Below, one piece after another: positions 34,926 through 42,780 of a stretch of 46,658 nt of DNA (its first letter is position 1; every line of letters begins with the position of its first letter). The stretch is from Flavobacteriales bacterium. Lineage in GTDB: Bacteria; Bacteroidota; Bacteroidia; Flavobacteriales_F; PHOS-HE28. The notes under the pieces are model-generated. The model was not told the DNA's origin, ran no database searches, and worked only from the letters and a program-made list of their open reading frames with translations. The position numbers were made by a program, and so were the translations under genes. The stretch is taken from positions 1 to 46,658 of the forward strand of contig JAEUTB010000079.1 of assembly GCA_016787995.1 (NCBI GenBank), in the 5' to 3' direction.

Positions 34926-36563
34926 TCAGTTCACGGGGGTGGTGCGCCCTGCTGCGAGCTCGTCCCGTGCCCTTAGGTACATCCGGTCCTTTTGGAGCAG
35001 GATCCGGTAGTAGCCATCATCCCCCCACACATTGCGTGCGATACCGGCCTTGATGCGCATGGCGATCTGCTCGCGCGAACGTGCGGCATCCGCCGGCCTG
35101 TGCTCGATGCCCTCCTTCTTGGCGAAGCGTTCGAGCTCGGTGAGCAGATCCGTTGATACTTGATACCGCCGTGCGAAATCCTCGCTGGAGCTGTACCGGG
35201 CTTGAAGGGATTGCCGCTCCCGGTCGGCCACGTTGAAGGCGAACTGGTTCAGGGCCCCGCTGAAGAACAGGTCGGTGAGGTAGGCCGAGGTTTCCAGCGT
35301 ATCGGCCGGCACGAAGATGTCCGGGACCACACCTCCTCCACCGTAAACGGTCCTTCCTTTCAGGGTCTTGAACACCTGCGAACTGTCCTTGGGTATGCTG
35401 TCCACACTGAGCAGTTCGCCATGGCTGGCACGCGCCTCGAAATCCTCCATGTAATCGATGCCTTCTCCGTAGGGCCGTTGGATGGACCGCCCGCTCGGGG
35501 TGTAATAACGCGCTGTGGTGATACGCACGGCACTGCTGTCCGGCAGAGGCACATGTTCTTGCACCAATCCCTTGCCGAACGTGCGTCGCCCCACGAGCAA
35601 CCCGCGGTCATTGTCCTGCACGGCCCCGGCTACGATCTCGCTGGCGCTGGCCGAGCCTTCATCCACGAGTATCGCCAATGCGATATCCTCGAACCCACCG
35701 GCACGCGTGGCATCGGCATCCTGTCGGGGAGAGTTCCTTCCTTCGGTGTAAACGATGGCGCGCCCGCTGGGGAGGAACTCGTCGGAAAGGTCGATCGCAG
35801 CGTTGAGGAAGCCGCCGCCATTGCCTCGAAGGTCCAGTACCAACCTTTTCATGCCTAGCTCCTTCAAGCGCTGGGCGGCTTTCACGAATTCCTCATGCGT
35901 GTTCTTCGCGAAGCGGACCAGCTTGATGTAGCCGGTGCCATCATCATCGAGAATGGTGGCCGCCACACTGTGGATGGGGATCTTTCCGCGTTCGATGGTC
36001 ACTTCGAAGGGCTTCATCTTTCCGCGCCGGAGTATCTCGACCACCACTTCGGAGCCTTTCGGGCCGCGCAGGTTCTTCATCACCTGATCGTTGGTGATCC
36101 CGATCCCGGCGAGTAGTGCGCCATTCGCTTTCACGATACGGTCACCAGGTCGGATGCCAACGGCAGCGCTCGGTCCGCCTTCCACCGGAGAGATCACCAC
36201 CACGGTATCCTGCTGGATGGCGAATTCCACCCCGATGCCGTCGAAGCTACCTTCCAACGGTTCCTGTGCAGCGCGCAGCTCGGCGGCGCTGATGTAGTAA
36301 CTGTGCGGGTCGAGGCGCTGGAGGAGGTCTTGGAGCACTTCATCCACCAGTGCGTTCTTTTCCACGGTATCCACGTACTGTGCGTCGATCAGATCGATCA
36401 CCTGGCCGATCTTGTCCGAGGAGGAGGGTTGGCGCAGGTTGAAGACCGTGAGGGGGCCTGAAGAAGAGGAGCCCATGTCACGACCGATGAACAGCCCGGC
36501 GACGAGGGCCAAGGCGATCAGTGCGGGATAGAAGGGCGAGGGGCGCCTGGTTCGTTCGTTCAT
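34926..36563 (-). CDS. S41 family C-terminal processing peptidase (CtpA/Prc-like)
   Basis: 545 aa. N-terminal membrane anchor at residues ~13-26 (PALIALALVAGLFIG), a PDZ domain near 105-175 (FDGIGVEFAIQQDTVVVISPVEGGPSAAVGIRPGDRI), then the S41 core with LDLRGNGGGFL and the catalytic Ser/Lys pair in DEGSASASEIVAGA and RRTFGKGLVQ. It cuts envelope proteins near their C termini in the periplasm. Its ATG follows the dCMP deaminase stop after one base, an arrangement typical of Bacteroidota, so the two form an operon. Confidence 0.95.
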   Translation of the reverse strand: MNERTRRPSPFYPALIALALVAGLFIGRDMGSSSSGPLTVFNLRQPSSSDKIGQVIDLIDAQYVDTVEKNALVDEVLQDLLQRLDPHSYYISAAELRAAQEPLEGSFDGIGVEFAIQQDTVVVISPVEGGPSAAVGIRPGDRIVKANGALLAGIGITNDQVMKNLRGPKGSEVVVEILRRGKMKPFEVTIERGKIPIHSVAATILDDDGTGYIKLVRFAKNTHEEFVKAAQRLKELGMKRLVLDLRGNGGGFLNAAIDLSDEFLPSGRAIVYTEGRNSPRQDADATRAGGFEDIALAILVDEGSASASEIVAGAVQDNDRGLLVGRRTFGKGLVQEHVPLPDSSAVRITTARYYTPSGRSIQRPYGEGIDYMEDFEARASHGELLSVDSIPKDSSQVFKTLKGRTVYGGGGVVPDIFVPADTLETSAYLTDLFFSGALNQFAFNVADRERQSLQARYSSSEDFARRYQVSTDLLTELERFAKKEGIEHRPADAARSREQIAMRIKAGIARNVWGDDGYYRILLQKDRMYLRARDELAAGRTTPVN

Positions 36564-36564
36564 C

Positions 36565-37020
36565 CTACTGGGCTTCCAGTTTGGTTACCATCACCCCACC
36601 AGCGGTGAGCAGATCAAGGCCTGCGGGGTCCTTGTACGCCTCTTGGTAGACGAGTCTCTTGATGCCCGCCTGTAGGACAAGCTTGCTGCATTCCTTGCAC
36701 GGGGAGTGTGTCAGGTATAACGTAGCACCCCTTGCGTTGTTCGTGCTTTTGGCCACCTTCAAGATGGCATTGGCTTCGGCATGCAACACATACCAGTGGG
36801 TCAGTCCGGCAGGGTCCTCGCAATCGTTGGGGAAGCCGGTGGGCGTGCCGTTATAGCCATCGCTGATGATCATGCCATCCTTCACGATGATGGCACCGAC
36901 CTTCTTCCGGGTGCAGTGGCTAAGCTTGGCCCATTCCAGCGCCATCCGCATATAGGCGCGGTCGTACCGGTCCTGCTTGGCAGGTTCGGCATGCACGATG
37001 GCGTCTTGCGCGGTCGACAT
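36565..37020 (-). CDS. dCMP deaminase (ComEB-type)
   Basis: 151 aa from ATG 37020 (MSTAQDAIVH). Zinc-dependent cytidine/deoxycytidylate deaminase fold: HAE in VLHAEANA and PCxxC in SPCKECSK bind zinc, and the third His/Cys loop RKKVGAIIVKDG is typical of the dCMP group. It makes dUMP for thymidylate synthesis. A frame extending to 37119 reads through the tRNA relic and palindrome and is rejected. A hairpin at 37036-37062 lies just upstream. Confidence 0.93.
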   Translation of the reverse strand: MSTAQDAIVHAEPAKQDRYDRAYMRMALEWAKLSHCTRKKVGAIIVKDGMIISDGYNGTPTGFPNDCEDPAGLTHWYVLHAEANAILKVAKSTNNARGATLYLTHSPCKECSKLVLQAGIKRLVYQEAYKDPAGLDLLTAGGVMVTKLEAQ

Positions 37021-37035
37021 CAGGGGCGTGAAAGT

Positions 37036-37062
37036 AGTACGGCCGCAAGGTGCGGCCGTACT
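37036..37062 (-). other. Strong 12-bp hairpin between the tRNA locus and dCMP deaminase
   Basis: AGTACGGCCGC (37036-37046) pairs with GCGGCCGTACT (37052-37062), with an extra A-T pair at the loop. It stands between the tRNA relic and the deaminase start. No T-run follows on either strand, so I cannot call it a terminator with confidence; it may separate or process the tRNA transcript. Confidence 0.5.
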
Positions 37063-37066
37063 GGTG

Positions 37067-37112
37067 TACCCAGGGCGGGACTCGAACCTGCCTTCGGCAG
37101 GCAGGCCCGCCG
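37067..37112 (-). pseudogene. 3' relic of tRNA-Leu(CAA) joined to a palindrome
   Basis: Bases 37067-37088 are identical to 37166-37187, the discriminator base, acceptor strand and T arm of the intact tRNA-Leu, 99 bases away. At 37087 the match runs into CCTGCC-TTC-GGCAGG and then diverges. Only the 3' end of a tRNA is preserved, so it cannot be functional. It lies on the same strand as the intact gene. Confidence 0.8.
37087..37105. repeat. CCTGCC/GGCAGG palindromic repeat, copy 1
   Basis: CCTGCCTTCGGCAGGCAGG: hairpin arms CCTGCC and GGCAGG around TTC, followed by a further CAGG. Closely related to the perfect palindrome at 37537-37556. It replaces the 5' strand of the T stem in the tRNA 3' relic. 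Confidence 0.75.
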
Positions 37113-37165
37113 AACCCATTTAGGGTAAAAGGCAAACCCGTTCCTGCCCCCTTTCAACATTACAG

Positions 37166-37247
37166 TACCCAGGGCGGGACTCGAACCCGCACGACTTGCA
37201 TCACTGGTGTTTGAGACCAGCGCGTCTACCGATTCCGCCACCTGGGT
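37166..37247 (-). tRNA. tRNA-Leu (anticodon CAA)
   Basis: Class II tRNA on the minus strand. Acceptor arm 5' ACCCAGG pairs with CCTGGGT; discriminator A at 37166; D arm with GAATCGGTAGA; anticodon stem CTGGT/ACCAG with loop CTCAAAC (anticodon CAA, reading UUG); long variable region; T arm GCGGG-TTCGAGT-CCCGC. CCA is not encoded. It lies seven bases downstream of the GIY-YIG gene stop. It appears intact and functional. Confidence 0.95.
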
Positions 37248-37253
37248 AGGTGT

Positions 37254-37511
37254 TCAAACTCGTTCGCGGTTGCGAATTTCTCGAAGAAACTCCTTTCCCG
37301 CGCCGGACTTGAAGAACTTTTCTCGTTTCCGAGCCTCGATCCTGTCCGGCAAATACTCGACGATCAATACTTCAAACGGTCGATACGCACGAGTGGTTCT
37401 TTCTTTTCCCCGCTGATGCTCATCGATCCTACGTGTAACATCCAAACTCAGCCCCACATAGATGTACTCCTTTTCCACACTGGCCAAAGCGTACACTGCG
37501 CAGGACATCAT
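37254..37511 (-). CDS. Small GIY-YIG nuclease-domain protein next to tRNA-Leu
   Basis: 85 aa from ATG 37511 (ATG 37508 and TTG 37514 also open). The GIY-YIG core is VYALASVEKEYIYVGLSLDVTRRIDEH: VYA and IYVG stand for the two halves of the signature, the first Arg is in TRRIDEH and the catalytic Glu in RIEARKREKFFK. This single-domain URI type is frequent in Bacteroidota genomes, and its role is unknown. The stop lies seven bases from the 5' end of the tRNA-Leu gene, and the start lies just past the anticodon arm of a tRNA-Leu 5' relic, so the whole gene is boxed between tRNA-Leu sequences. Confidence 0.85.
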   Translation of the reverse strand: MMSCAVYALASVEKEYIYVGLSLDVTRRIDEHQRGKERTTRAYRPFEVLIVEYLPDRIEARKREKFFKSGAGKEFLREIRNRERV

Positions 37512-37514
37512 CAA

Positions 37515-37583
37515 AACTGGTGGTCAGGCCAGCGCGCCTGCCTGCCGGCAGGCAGGTCTACCGATTCCGCCACCTGGGTAGGT
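37515..37583 (-). pseudogene. 5' relic of tRNA-Leu interrupted by a palindrome
   Basis: Bases 37556-37583 are identical to 37224-37251, i.e. the 5' acceptor strand and most of the D arm of tRNA-Leu plus four flanking bases. A 19-base insert (37537-37555) then breaks the D stem, after which the tRNA pattern resumes as GCGCTGG...CCAG, an anticodon arm whose loop no longer reads CAA. It ends at the start codon of the GIY-YIG gene, for which it forms the leader. Confidence 0.8.
37537..37556. repeat. CCTGCC/GGCAGG palindromic repeat, copy 2
   Basis: CCTGCCTGCCGGCAGGCAGG, a perfect 20-base palindrome. Copy 1 (37087-37105) has the same arms with a TTC loop. Both copies sit inside tRNA-Leu relics. 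No other copy is seen in this window. Confidence 0.8.
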
Positions 37584-37621
37584 ATTGGGGCTGCGAAGAT
37601 AGTGGTCCAAGGGGTTCCACA

Positions 37622-39148
37622 CTACCTCCCGAGCCACCAGGACCTCAAGCGCTCCTGCCGTCTGGTCGCCTCTGGGATGACCCTTAGACTTCCCTTGTCA
37701 TCGGAGGCGATACCAGCTCTGCCCAACCATTCGTCCAAGGGTAGCGCGCCGGGTTCGTTCAGGTGGCGTTGGAGTAAGTCACCGATCTCGGGCCCCGTGA
37801 GCCGAGCGATGGTGCTGAAGAGTTCTTCGTCCTTGAAAGGAGTTCCTATGCCGTATTGCTTCTGAAGGTCTTGGATCAGCTGCTGGACACCGTATTTGCC
37901 GTTGGAGCGTTCGCGTAGGGCGATGTCCAACCCCATGCAGAAAAGCGTGCCCTTCAGGTAGAAGTTGTAGTACTGGTCTTGCTGCTCCATAGCCTGCTGG
38001 CTTAGGGTGGTCAGCGCCATGTCATCGGGGAATTTGCGCATCAGGCGGATCTTCTCATTCACCACGGCGAGGAACTCATCCACCGTTTGACGACCTTGTT
38101 TCACGGGCATGTGGATGGCGAAATACTCGGTCATGCCTTCGTAGAGCCAGAGGTGTCGGCTCATGCGAGGTGCATTGAAGTCGTATCGCTCGATTTCTTC
38201 GCTGTGAATGCTCAGAGGTAGTATGGTGTGGAAGAATTCGTGGCTGGCGATGCCATACACGCTGTGCGCGATCGCTTCGGGATCCAGTGGCATGCAGAGA
38301 AGGATCAGCGTGGAGGCGGAGTGCTCCAAGCCGTCGCCCATGCTGCTACCCTCCCGGTCGCTCGGGTTGTGGTAGATCAGGAAGGTGTAGTCCTTCACCG
38401 GTAGCGCGCCACCCAGGTAGTCGCGTTGATCGGAAAGCAGTGGGCGTATGTGTTCGGCCACTTCGGTCGCGATGGAACGGCCAGTAGTGCTATGGCAGGC
38501 GACCATCACGTTGATGTCTTTCAGGTGGATGTGTGCGGTATCTGCAGGGGCGATCAATATCGGGTTGTCCACCAAGTGTCGGTAGCTCCTTGCGTGGAAA
38601 GTGATGGCCTCGGGTCGTTCCTCCTCGCGCGGCAAGCTGGTGGCGGCGTAGAGCCGGTCGGGCTTCTTCAATTCGATGGCATAGGGCAACTGCTCATATC
38701 CTTCGAAATAGCCGATCACCGTGTTGTGGTTGAGCACGATCGCATCGGGTTTCACCGTGCCCTCCGACGAACGATAGTTCCCCTGCGTGAACCGGATGTC
38801 GAACTCCTCCCAACCATCGTCGACTGAATAGGTGATGCGATACAAGGCACGCGCTTCGGGGATCGACCACCGGTTCACATCCAGCCGCCGCAGGGGCACG
38901 GGTTCGCCGTTCGGGTCGAAGGCGGCGATGCTGCCCAGTAGTCTGCCGTGGTCCATGGCGCCATAGATCCCCGGTACGATGCGCGGCAGGGCGAAGGTCA
39001 CTTCATCCGCGTCGAATGGCGGCACGATCAGTTCCACCGCCAAGCGGTCGTTGCGTTGGTCGCGTAGGTCGATGGTGACGGCGATCGGATCCTGTGCGAA
39101 AGTGAGGCATGCGATACCGAGTAATACAATGAGCACGTGTGCCCGCAT
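37622..39148 (-). CDS. M61 family metallopeptidase (glycyl aminopeptidase type), PDZ-less
   Basis: 508 aa with a signal peptide (MRAHVLIVLLGIACLTFAQ). Beta-rich N-terminal domain, then the zinc site HEFFH in GIASHEFFHTILPLSIHSE, with the third ligand Glu in LWLYEGMTEYFA. Both blocks are the M61 hallmarks. The protein stops after the LPLDEWLGRAGI segment, where relatives continue into a C-terminal PDZ domain, so the PDZ is missing. Periplasmic or secreted peptidase; preferred substrates are not clear. A hairpin lies four bases upstream of the ATG. Confidence 0.88.
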   Translation of the reverse strand: MRAHVLIVLLGIACLTFAQDPIAVTIDLRDQRNDRLAVELIVPPFDADEVTFALPRIVPGIYGAMDHGRLLGSIAAFDPNGEPVPLRRLDVNRWSIPEARALYRITYSVDDGWEEFDIRFTQGNYRSSEGTVKPDAIVLNHNTVIGYFEGYEQLPYAIELKKPDRLYAATSLPREEERPEAITFHARSYRHLVDNPILIAPADTAHIHLKDINVMVACHSTTGRSIATEVAEHIRPLLSDQRDYLGGALPVKDYTFLIYHNPSDREGSSMGDGLEHSASTLILLCMPLDPEAIAHSVYGIASHEFFHTILPLSIHSEEIERYDFNAPRMSRHLWLYEGMTEYFAIHMPVKQGRQTVDEFLAVVNEKIRLMRKFPDDMALTTLSQQAMEQQDQYYNFYLKGTLFCMGLDIALRERSNGKYGVQQLIQDLQKQYGIGTPFKDEELFSTIARLTGPEIGDLLQRHLNEPGALPLDEWLGRAGIASDDKGSLRVIPEATRRQERLRSWWLGR

Positions 39149-39152
39149 GGTT

Positions 39153-39190
39153 GGTAGCGTTGGTGGTCAGTAAGACGCACCAACGCTACC
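39153..39190 (-). other. Hairpin ending just before the M61 start codon
   Basis: GGTAGCGTTGGTG (39153-39165) pairs perfectly with CACCAACGCTACC (39178-39190), 12-base loop. It lies between the stop of the T9SS gene (39223) and the M61 ATG (39148), both on the minus strand. There is no T-run after it. It may end the upstream message or fold over the ribosome-entry site of the M61 gene. Confidence 0.55.
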
Positions 39191-39222
39191 GAAGTTACCA
39201 GCGTCCGTGATCTTGACCGGGT

Positions 39223-41025
39223 TCACTCCTTGATGAAGCGTCCGTTGAGGATCGCACCATCGGTGTTCGCTCGGACCGAATAAGCGCCCGGGGGAAGTGC
39301 GCTGATCTCGATCCGTGTAGTGGGGCCTTGGGCCTGAGAGGTGAGCACCAGGCGACCTTGCATATCATGGATGGAAATGAGGTCGGTCGAACGGAGTGCC
39401 AGCGCATGCAGGTAGACTTCACCGTCGGTGGGAACGGGGTACAGCGTCAGTCTTGGGCGCTGCATTTCATCGATGGCGTTCGGCGCATCGGGTACAGCAC
39501 AGGGCATGGCCCCATTCGTCTGCTCGTTGAACATGCCAGGTATGCTCTGTGCGAATGTGGTGATGCTATCCACACGAGCTTGGAGCGCTGTTACATTGGA
39601 AAGTGGATCCGATGCACCACTGCGCACGTACGTATAGGCGACCAGCAGGTTGATGTGCTCGCCGGGTTCCAAGGTGCCTGGGCCCATGCTGGCCACTACG
39701 CGGGGATCGCGGGATGTTCCAAGGACGTTGAGGTCCGCGTTCCAAGCGGGTTGTGGGTCACCCCCAGTGCCAAGGCCCTCGGGGTCCGAGTCGCCCGGGA
39801 AGCAGAATAAGGCGGGGATGGTGCCTGATGATGCATCGTAGCCAGTACCCCCATAGGTCTGCGGTAAGGTGCTCTTCCACATCATCCGGCTATAGGTCAT
39901 GAAATGGCTGGGGATCTCAGGATCCGTCATGAACGCCGACCCCTCTCTGTAATACGCGATCGAGCCGCTGAGCCCAAGGCGCTCATTGTCGATCGTCCCA
40001 TCGGCATAGCCGGTGCCGTTCACATAGAGCTCTTCGGCGGTCTGGGCATTGTCCAGTCCATCCTGTTCGAGGAGGGGCCCTTTGAGCACTGCCATCCCGA
40101 AGATCGGGGGAGCAGCACCATAACCGTCAGCCCCCATACAATCCTCATCCATGTCATCACCGTTCAGTACGTATACCAGACTGCGAAGCACATCGGTGCC
40201 GATGATGTCGTCATTGCTACAGCCGATATCGAAGTCGACATAGTGCCCGATCCGGAGGTCGGTCAATGACTGGGAGCCGCGCTGGATGATCTTGTGTTGC
40301 ATGAAAACGGTTTGATCCAACGCGGGGTTGTTGTCGTAGGCGAAAGCCATCAGGTGTACTTCCAGGCCGATCGCCGGACTTCCTGAGGCGAGGTGTTCTC
40401 CTCCGACATCATTGAAGATGGCATAGAGCGCCTTATCGCCCAGGATACAGGGGTGGTCCCCGTTCTCGGGTTCATAACTGCCGTCGGCCCCGATGTCCAC
40501 GAATGGGGCGAGGTAGGTGGCTTGTCCCGCGCTCACGTCGCCCATTGCAGGCCAGCTCAAGAAGGTGGGTGGAATGGTGTATCCGCCCGGGAACTCAGCG
40601 TTCACGTCACAATCAGGGTCCTGCAGACAAGCGAAGTAGGCTTGGTGCAGTTCGATCTGCGCCGCCGACACCACCCAAACGCGGTCATATTGCAGCATCG
40701 TTTCCGGCGTGATACTGGCGGAGCCGTCGGTGGTGAGGGGGCCGGGGACGAAATCTTGTGCACCGGGATACAGGTGCGCCGCCACCCGCGCTTGGCCATC
40801 CAAGGTCATTCCGGTCACCCATAGCCCGCCAGCGCTCATGGTGTGCAGCCCGCTGAAGGCCGGTACCTCCACACCGACCGGAACGCCTGGGTTATCGCCG
40901 ATGAATCCATTGGCGTGTACGACCATGCGCACATCATTCGCGTCGAGGGTGCCGAAGCCTTGAGCATGTCCTAGGAAGCTCGTGCTGAGCAGAAGGCTTG
41001 CGAGGAGGGGTCTTGGTATACGCAT
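39223..41025 (-). CDS. Secreted protein with T9SS type A sorting domain
   Basis: 600 aa with signal peptide (MRIPRPLLASLLLSTSFLGHAQ). No known enzymatic motif; the body holds an acidic, Gly/Asp-rich beta structure with CDVNAEF, DIGADGSYEPENGDHPC and DIGCSNDDIIGTD segments. The last ~75 residues (LTLYPVPTDGEVYLHALALRS, ISIHDMQGRLVLTSQ, IEISALPPGAYSVRA) are the T9SS type A sorting domain, which sends the protein across the outer membrane and is then cleaved. The role is unknown. An inverted repeat covers the start codon and the bases just upstream. Confidence 0.88.
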   Translation of the reverse strand: MRIPRPLLASLLLSTSFLGHAQGFGTLDANDVRMVVHANGFIGDNPGVPVGVEVPAFSGLHTMSAGGLWVTGMTLDGQARVAAHLYPGAQDFVPGPLTTDGSASITPETMLQYDRVWVVSAAQIELHQAYFACLQDPDCDVNAEFPGGYTIPPTFLSWPAMGDVSAGQATYLAPFVDIGADGSYEPENGDHPCILGDKALYAIFNDVGGEHLASGSPAIGLEVHLMAFAYDNNPALDQTVFMQHKIIQRGSQSLTDLRIGHYVDFDIGCSNDDIIGTDVLRSLVYVLNGDDMDEDCMGADGYGAAPPIFGMAVLKGPLLEQDGLDNAQTAEELYVNGTGYADGTIDNERLGLSGSIAYYREGSAFMTDPEIPSHFMTYSRMMWKSTLPQTYGGTGYDASSGTIPALFCFPGDSDPEGLGTGGDPQPAWNADLNVLGTSRDPRVVASMGPGTLEPGEHINLLVAYTYVRSGASDPLSNVTALQARVDSITTFAQSIPGMFNEQTNGAMPCAVPDAPNAIDEMQRPRLTLYPVPTDGEVYLHALALRSTDLISIHDMQGRLVLTSQAQGPTTRIEISALPPGAYSVRANTDGAILNGRFIKE

Positions 41026-41061
41026 GGGACTAGGTGGTTATACCACCAACCTATGCCCATG
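41023..41061 (-). other. Nested inverted repeat at the T9SS gene start
   Basis: Outer arms CATGGG (41023-41028) and CCCATG (41056-41061); inner arms GGTGGT (41033-41038) and ACCACC (41042-41047) around TAT. The start codon of the T9SS gene is part of the outer arm on the minus strand. It may act in mRNA folding at the start. The remaining ~100 bases to glyQS hold no gene that I can see. Confidence 0.5.
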
Positions 41062-41167
41062 TGATGTGCGGGCGTTATCGTCACACAGCCAACGGCGCTA
41101 ACCGTTCGTCCAACGGTCGATACAGATACAGTACGGATGCGCTCCCGCAACGCGTATGCGCGAATGC

Positions 41168-42709
41168 TCAGAGCCGCTTCAGCAACCCTCGAAGATCCAC
41201 TTTTTCCCCCACGATCCGCACCACCTCACTGATGGGCACCCGCTCCTGCTTCATGCTGTCGCGTTCGCGGATGGTGACGGCATTGTCCGTCAGGGTTTCG
41301 TGGTCCACGGTGATGCAATACGGCGTGCCAATGGCATCCTGACGGCGATAGCGCTTACCGATGCTGTCCTTGTCGTCGTACTGGCAATTGTGGTCCAGCT
41401 TCAAGGTGTCGATGATCGCACGCGCTTTCTCGGGCAGTCCATCCTTCTTGATCAGCGGCAGCACGGCCACTTTCACAGGGGCCAAGGCAGCGGGTATACG
41501 GAGCACCACGCGTTCCTCGCCGTTCTCCAATTTCTCCTCCTCGTACGCCGCGCTCAGCATGGCCAAGAACATGCGATCAAGACCGATGGAGGTCTCCAAC
41601 ACGTAGGGCACGTAACTCTCGTTGGTCTCCGTGTCGAAGTACCGCAGCTTCTTGCCGCTGAACTTCTCGTGGTTGCCCAGGTCGAAATCGGTGCGGCTGT
41701 GGATGCCTTCGAGTTCCTTGAAGCCCATCGGGAACTTGAACTCGATGTCACAAGCCGCATCGGCGTAGTGCGCCAATTTGATGTGGTCGTGGAAGCGGTA
41801 ATTCTCCGCAGGGAGGCCCAAGGCACGGTGCCATGCCATCCGTTTCGCCTTCCAGGTCTCGTACCATTCCTGCTGGGTGCCGGGCCGGATGAAGAACTGC
41901 ATCTCCATCTGTTCGAACTCGCGCATGCGGAACAGGAACTGCCGCGCCACGATCTCGTTGCGGAAGGCCTTGCCGGTCTGCGCGATGCCGAAGGGGACCT
42001 TCATCCGCGCGCTCTTCTGCACGTTGAGGAAGTTCACGAAGATGCCTTGCGCCGTTTCAGGACGCAGGTAGATGGTGCTGCTTTCGCCGCTCACACTGCC
42101 GAGTTCAGTGGCGAACATCAGGTTGAACTGACGGACCTCCGTCCAGTTGGCCGTGCCGCTGATGGGGCACTTGATCGCCTCGTCGATGATCAGTTGGCGC
42201 ACGGCTTCGAGGTCGTTCGCTTCGAGGGCGGCCTTCATCCGGCCTTCCACCGCATCGATGCGCTCCTGCGAACGCTTCACGTTGGGGTTGGTGGCCCGGA
42301 ACTGCGCCTCATCGAACGCCTCGCCGAACTTCTTCTTCCCCTTCTCCACCTCCTTCTCGATCTTGTCGGCGTACTTGGCCATGTGCTCTTCGAGCAGCAC
42401 ATCCGCGCGGTACCGCTTCTTACTGTCCTTGTTGTCGATCAGTGGATCGTTGAAGGCGTCCACGTGGCCGCTGGCCTTCCACGTGGTGGGGTGCATGAAT
42501 ATGGCCGCGTCGATGCCCACGATGTTCTCGTTGAGCTTCGTCATCGCCTCCCACCAGTAGCGGCGGATGTTGTTCTTCAGCTCCACGCCGTACGGCCCGT
42601 AGTCGTACGTGGCGCTGAGGCCGTCGTAGATCTCGCTGCTGGGGAACACGAAGCCATACTCTTTCGCATGGCCGATGAGGGTCTTGAGGCGGTCTTCTTG
42701 GTTGCTCAT
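41168..42709 (-). CDS. glyQS: Glycine--tRNA ligase (class II, dimeric type)
   Basis: 513 aa. Class II core with motif 1 region near GLSATYDYGPYGVELKNNIRRYWWEAM, motif 2 FRNEIVARQFLFRMREFEQMEMQFF and motif 3 EPSIGLDRMFLAML-like (ETSIGLDRMFLAML), followed by the C-terminal anticodon-binding domain (APVKVAVLPLIKKDGLPEKARAIID). This is the eukaryote/Bacteroidota alpha2 type, not the alpha2beta2 type of E. coli. Start ATG 42709. A -7-like box CATCTTTG (42752-42759, one mismatch) precedes it. Confidence 0.97.
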   Translation of the reverse strand: MSNQEDRLKTLIGHAKEYGFVFPSSEIYDGLSATYDYGPYGVELKNNIRRYWWEAMTKLNENIVGIDAAIFMHPTTWKASGHVDAFNDPLIDNKDSKKRYRADVLLEEHMAKYADKIEKEVEKGKKKFGEAFDEAQFRATNPNVKRSQERIDAVEGRMKAALEANDLEAVRQLIIDEAIKCPISGTANWTEVRQFNLMFATELGSVSGESSTIYLRPETAQGIFVNFLNVQKSARMKVPFGIAQTGKAFRNEIVARQFLFRMREFEQMEMQFFIRPGTQQEWYETWKAKRMAWHRALGLPAENYRFHDHIKLAHYADAACDIEFKFPMGFKELEGIHSRTDFDLGNHEKFSGKKLRYFDTETNESYVPYVLETSIGLDRMFLAMLSAAYEEEKLENGEERVVLRIPAALAPVKVAVLPLIKKDGLPEKARAIIDTLKLDHNCQYDDKDSIGKRYRRQDAIGTPYCITVDHETLTDNAVTIRERDSMKQERVPISEVVRIVGEKVDLRGLLKRL

Positions 42710-42780
42710 GATGATGGGCGAACGCTCTGGAATGCTTCAGCGTCGCGGCCGCAAAGATGGCGACCGCCACCGAATCACCC

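Noticed and set aside
37021-37119. N-terminal extension of dCMP deaminase to 37119
   Set aside because: It would translate the hairpin, the tRNA relic and the palindrome; the family start corresponds to ATG 37020.
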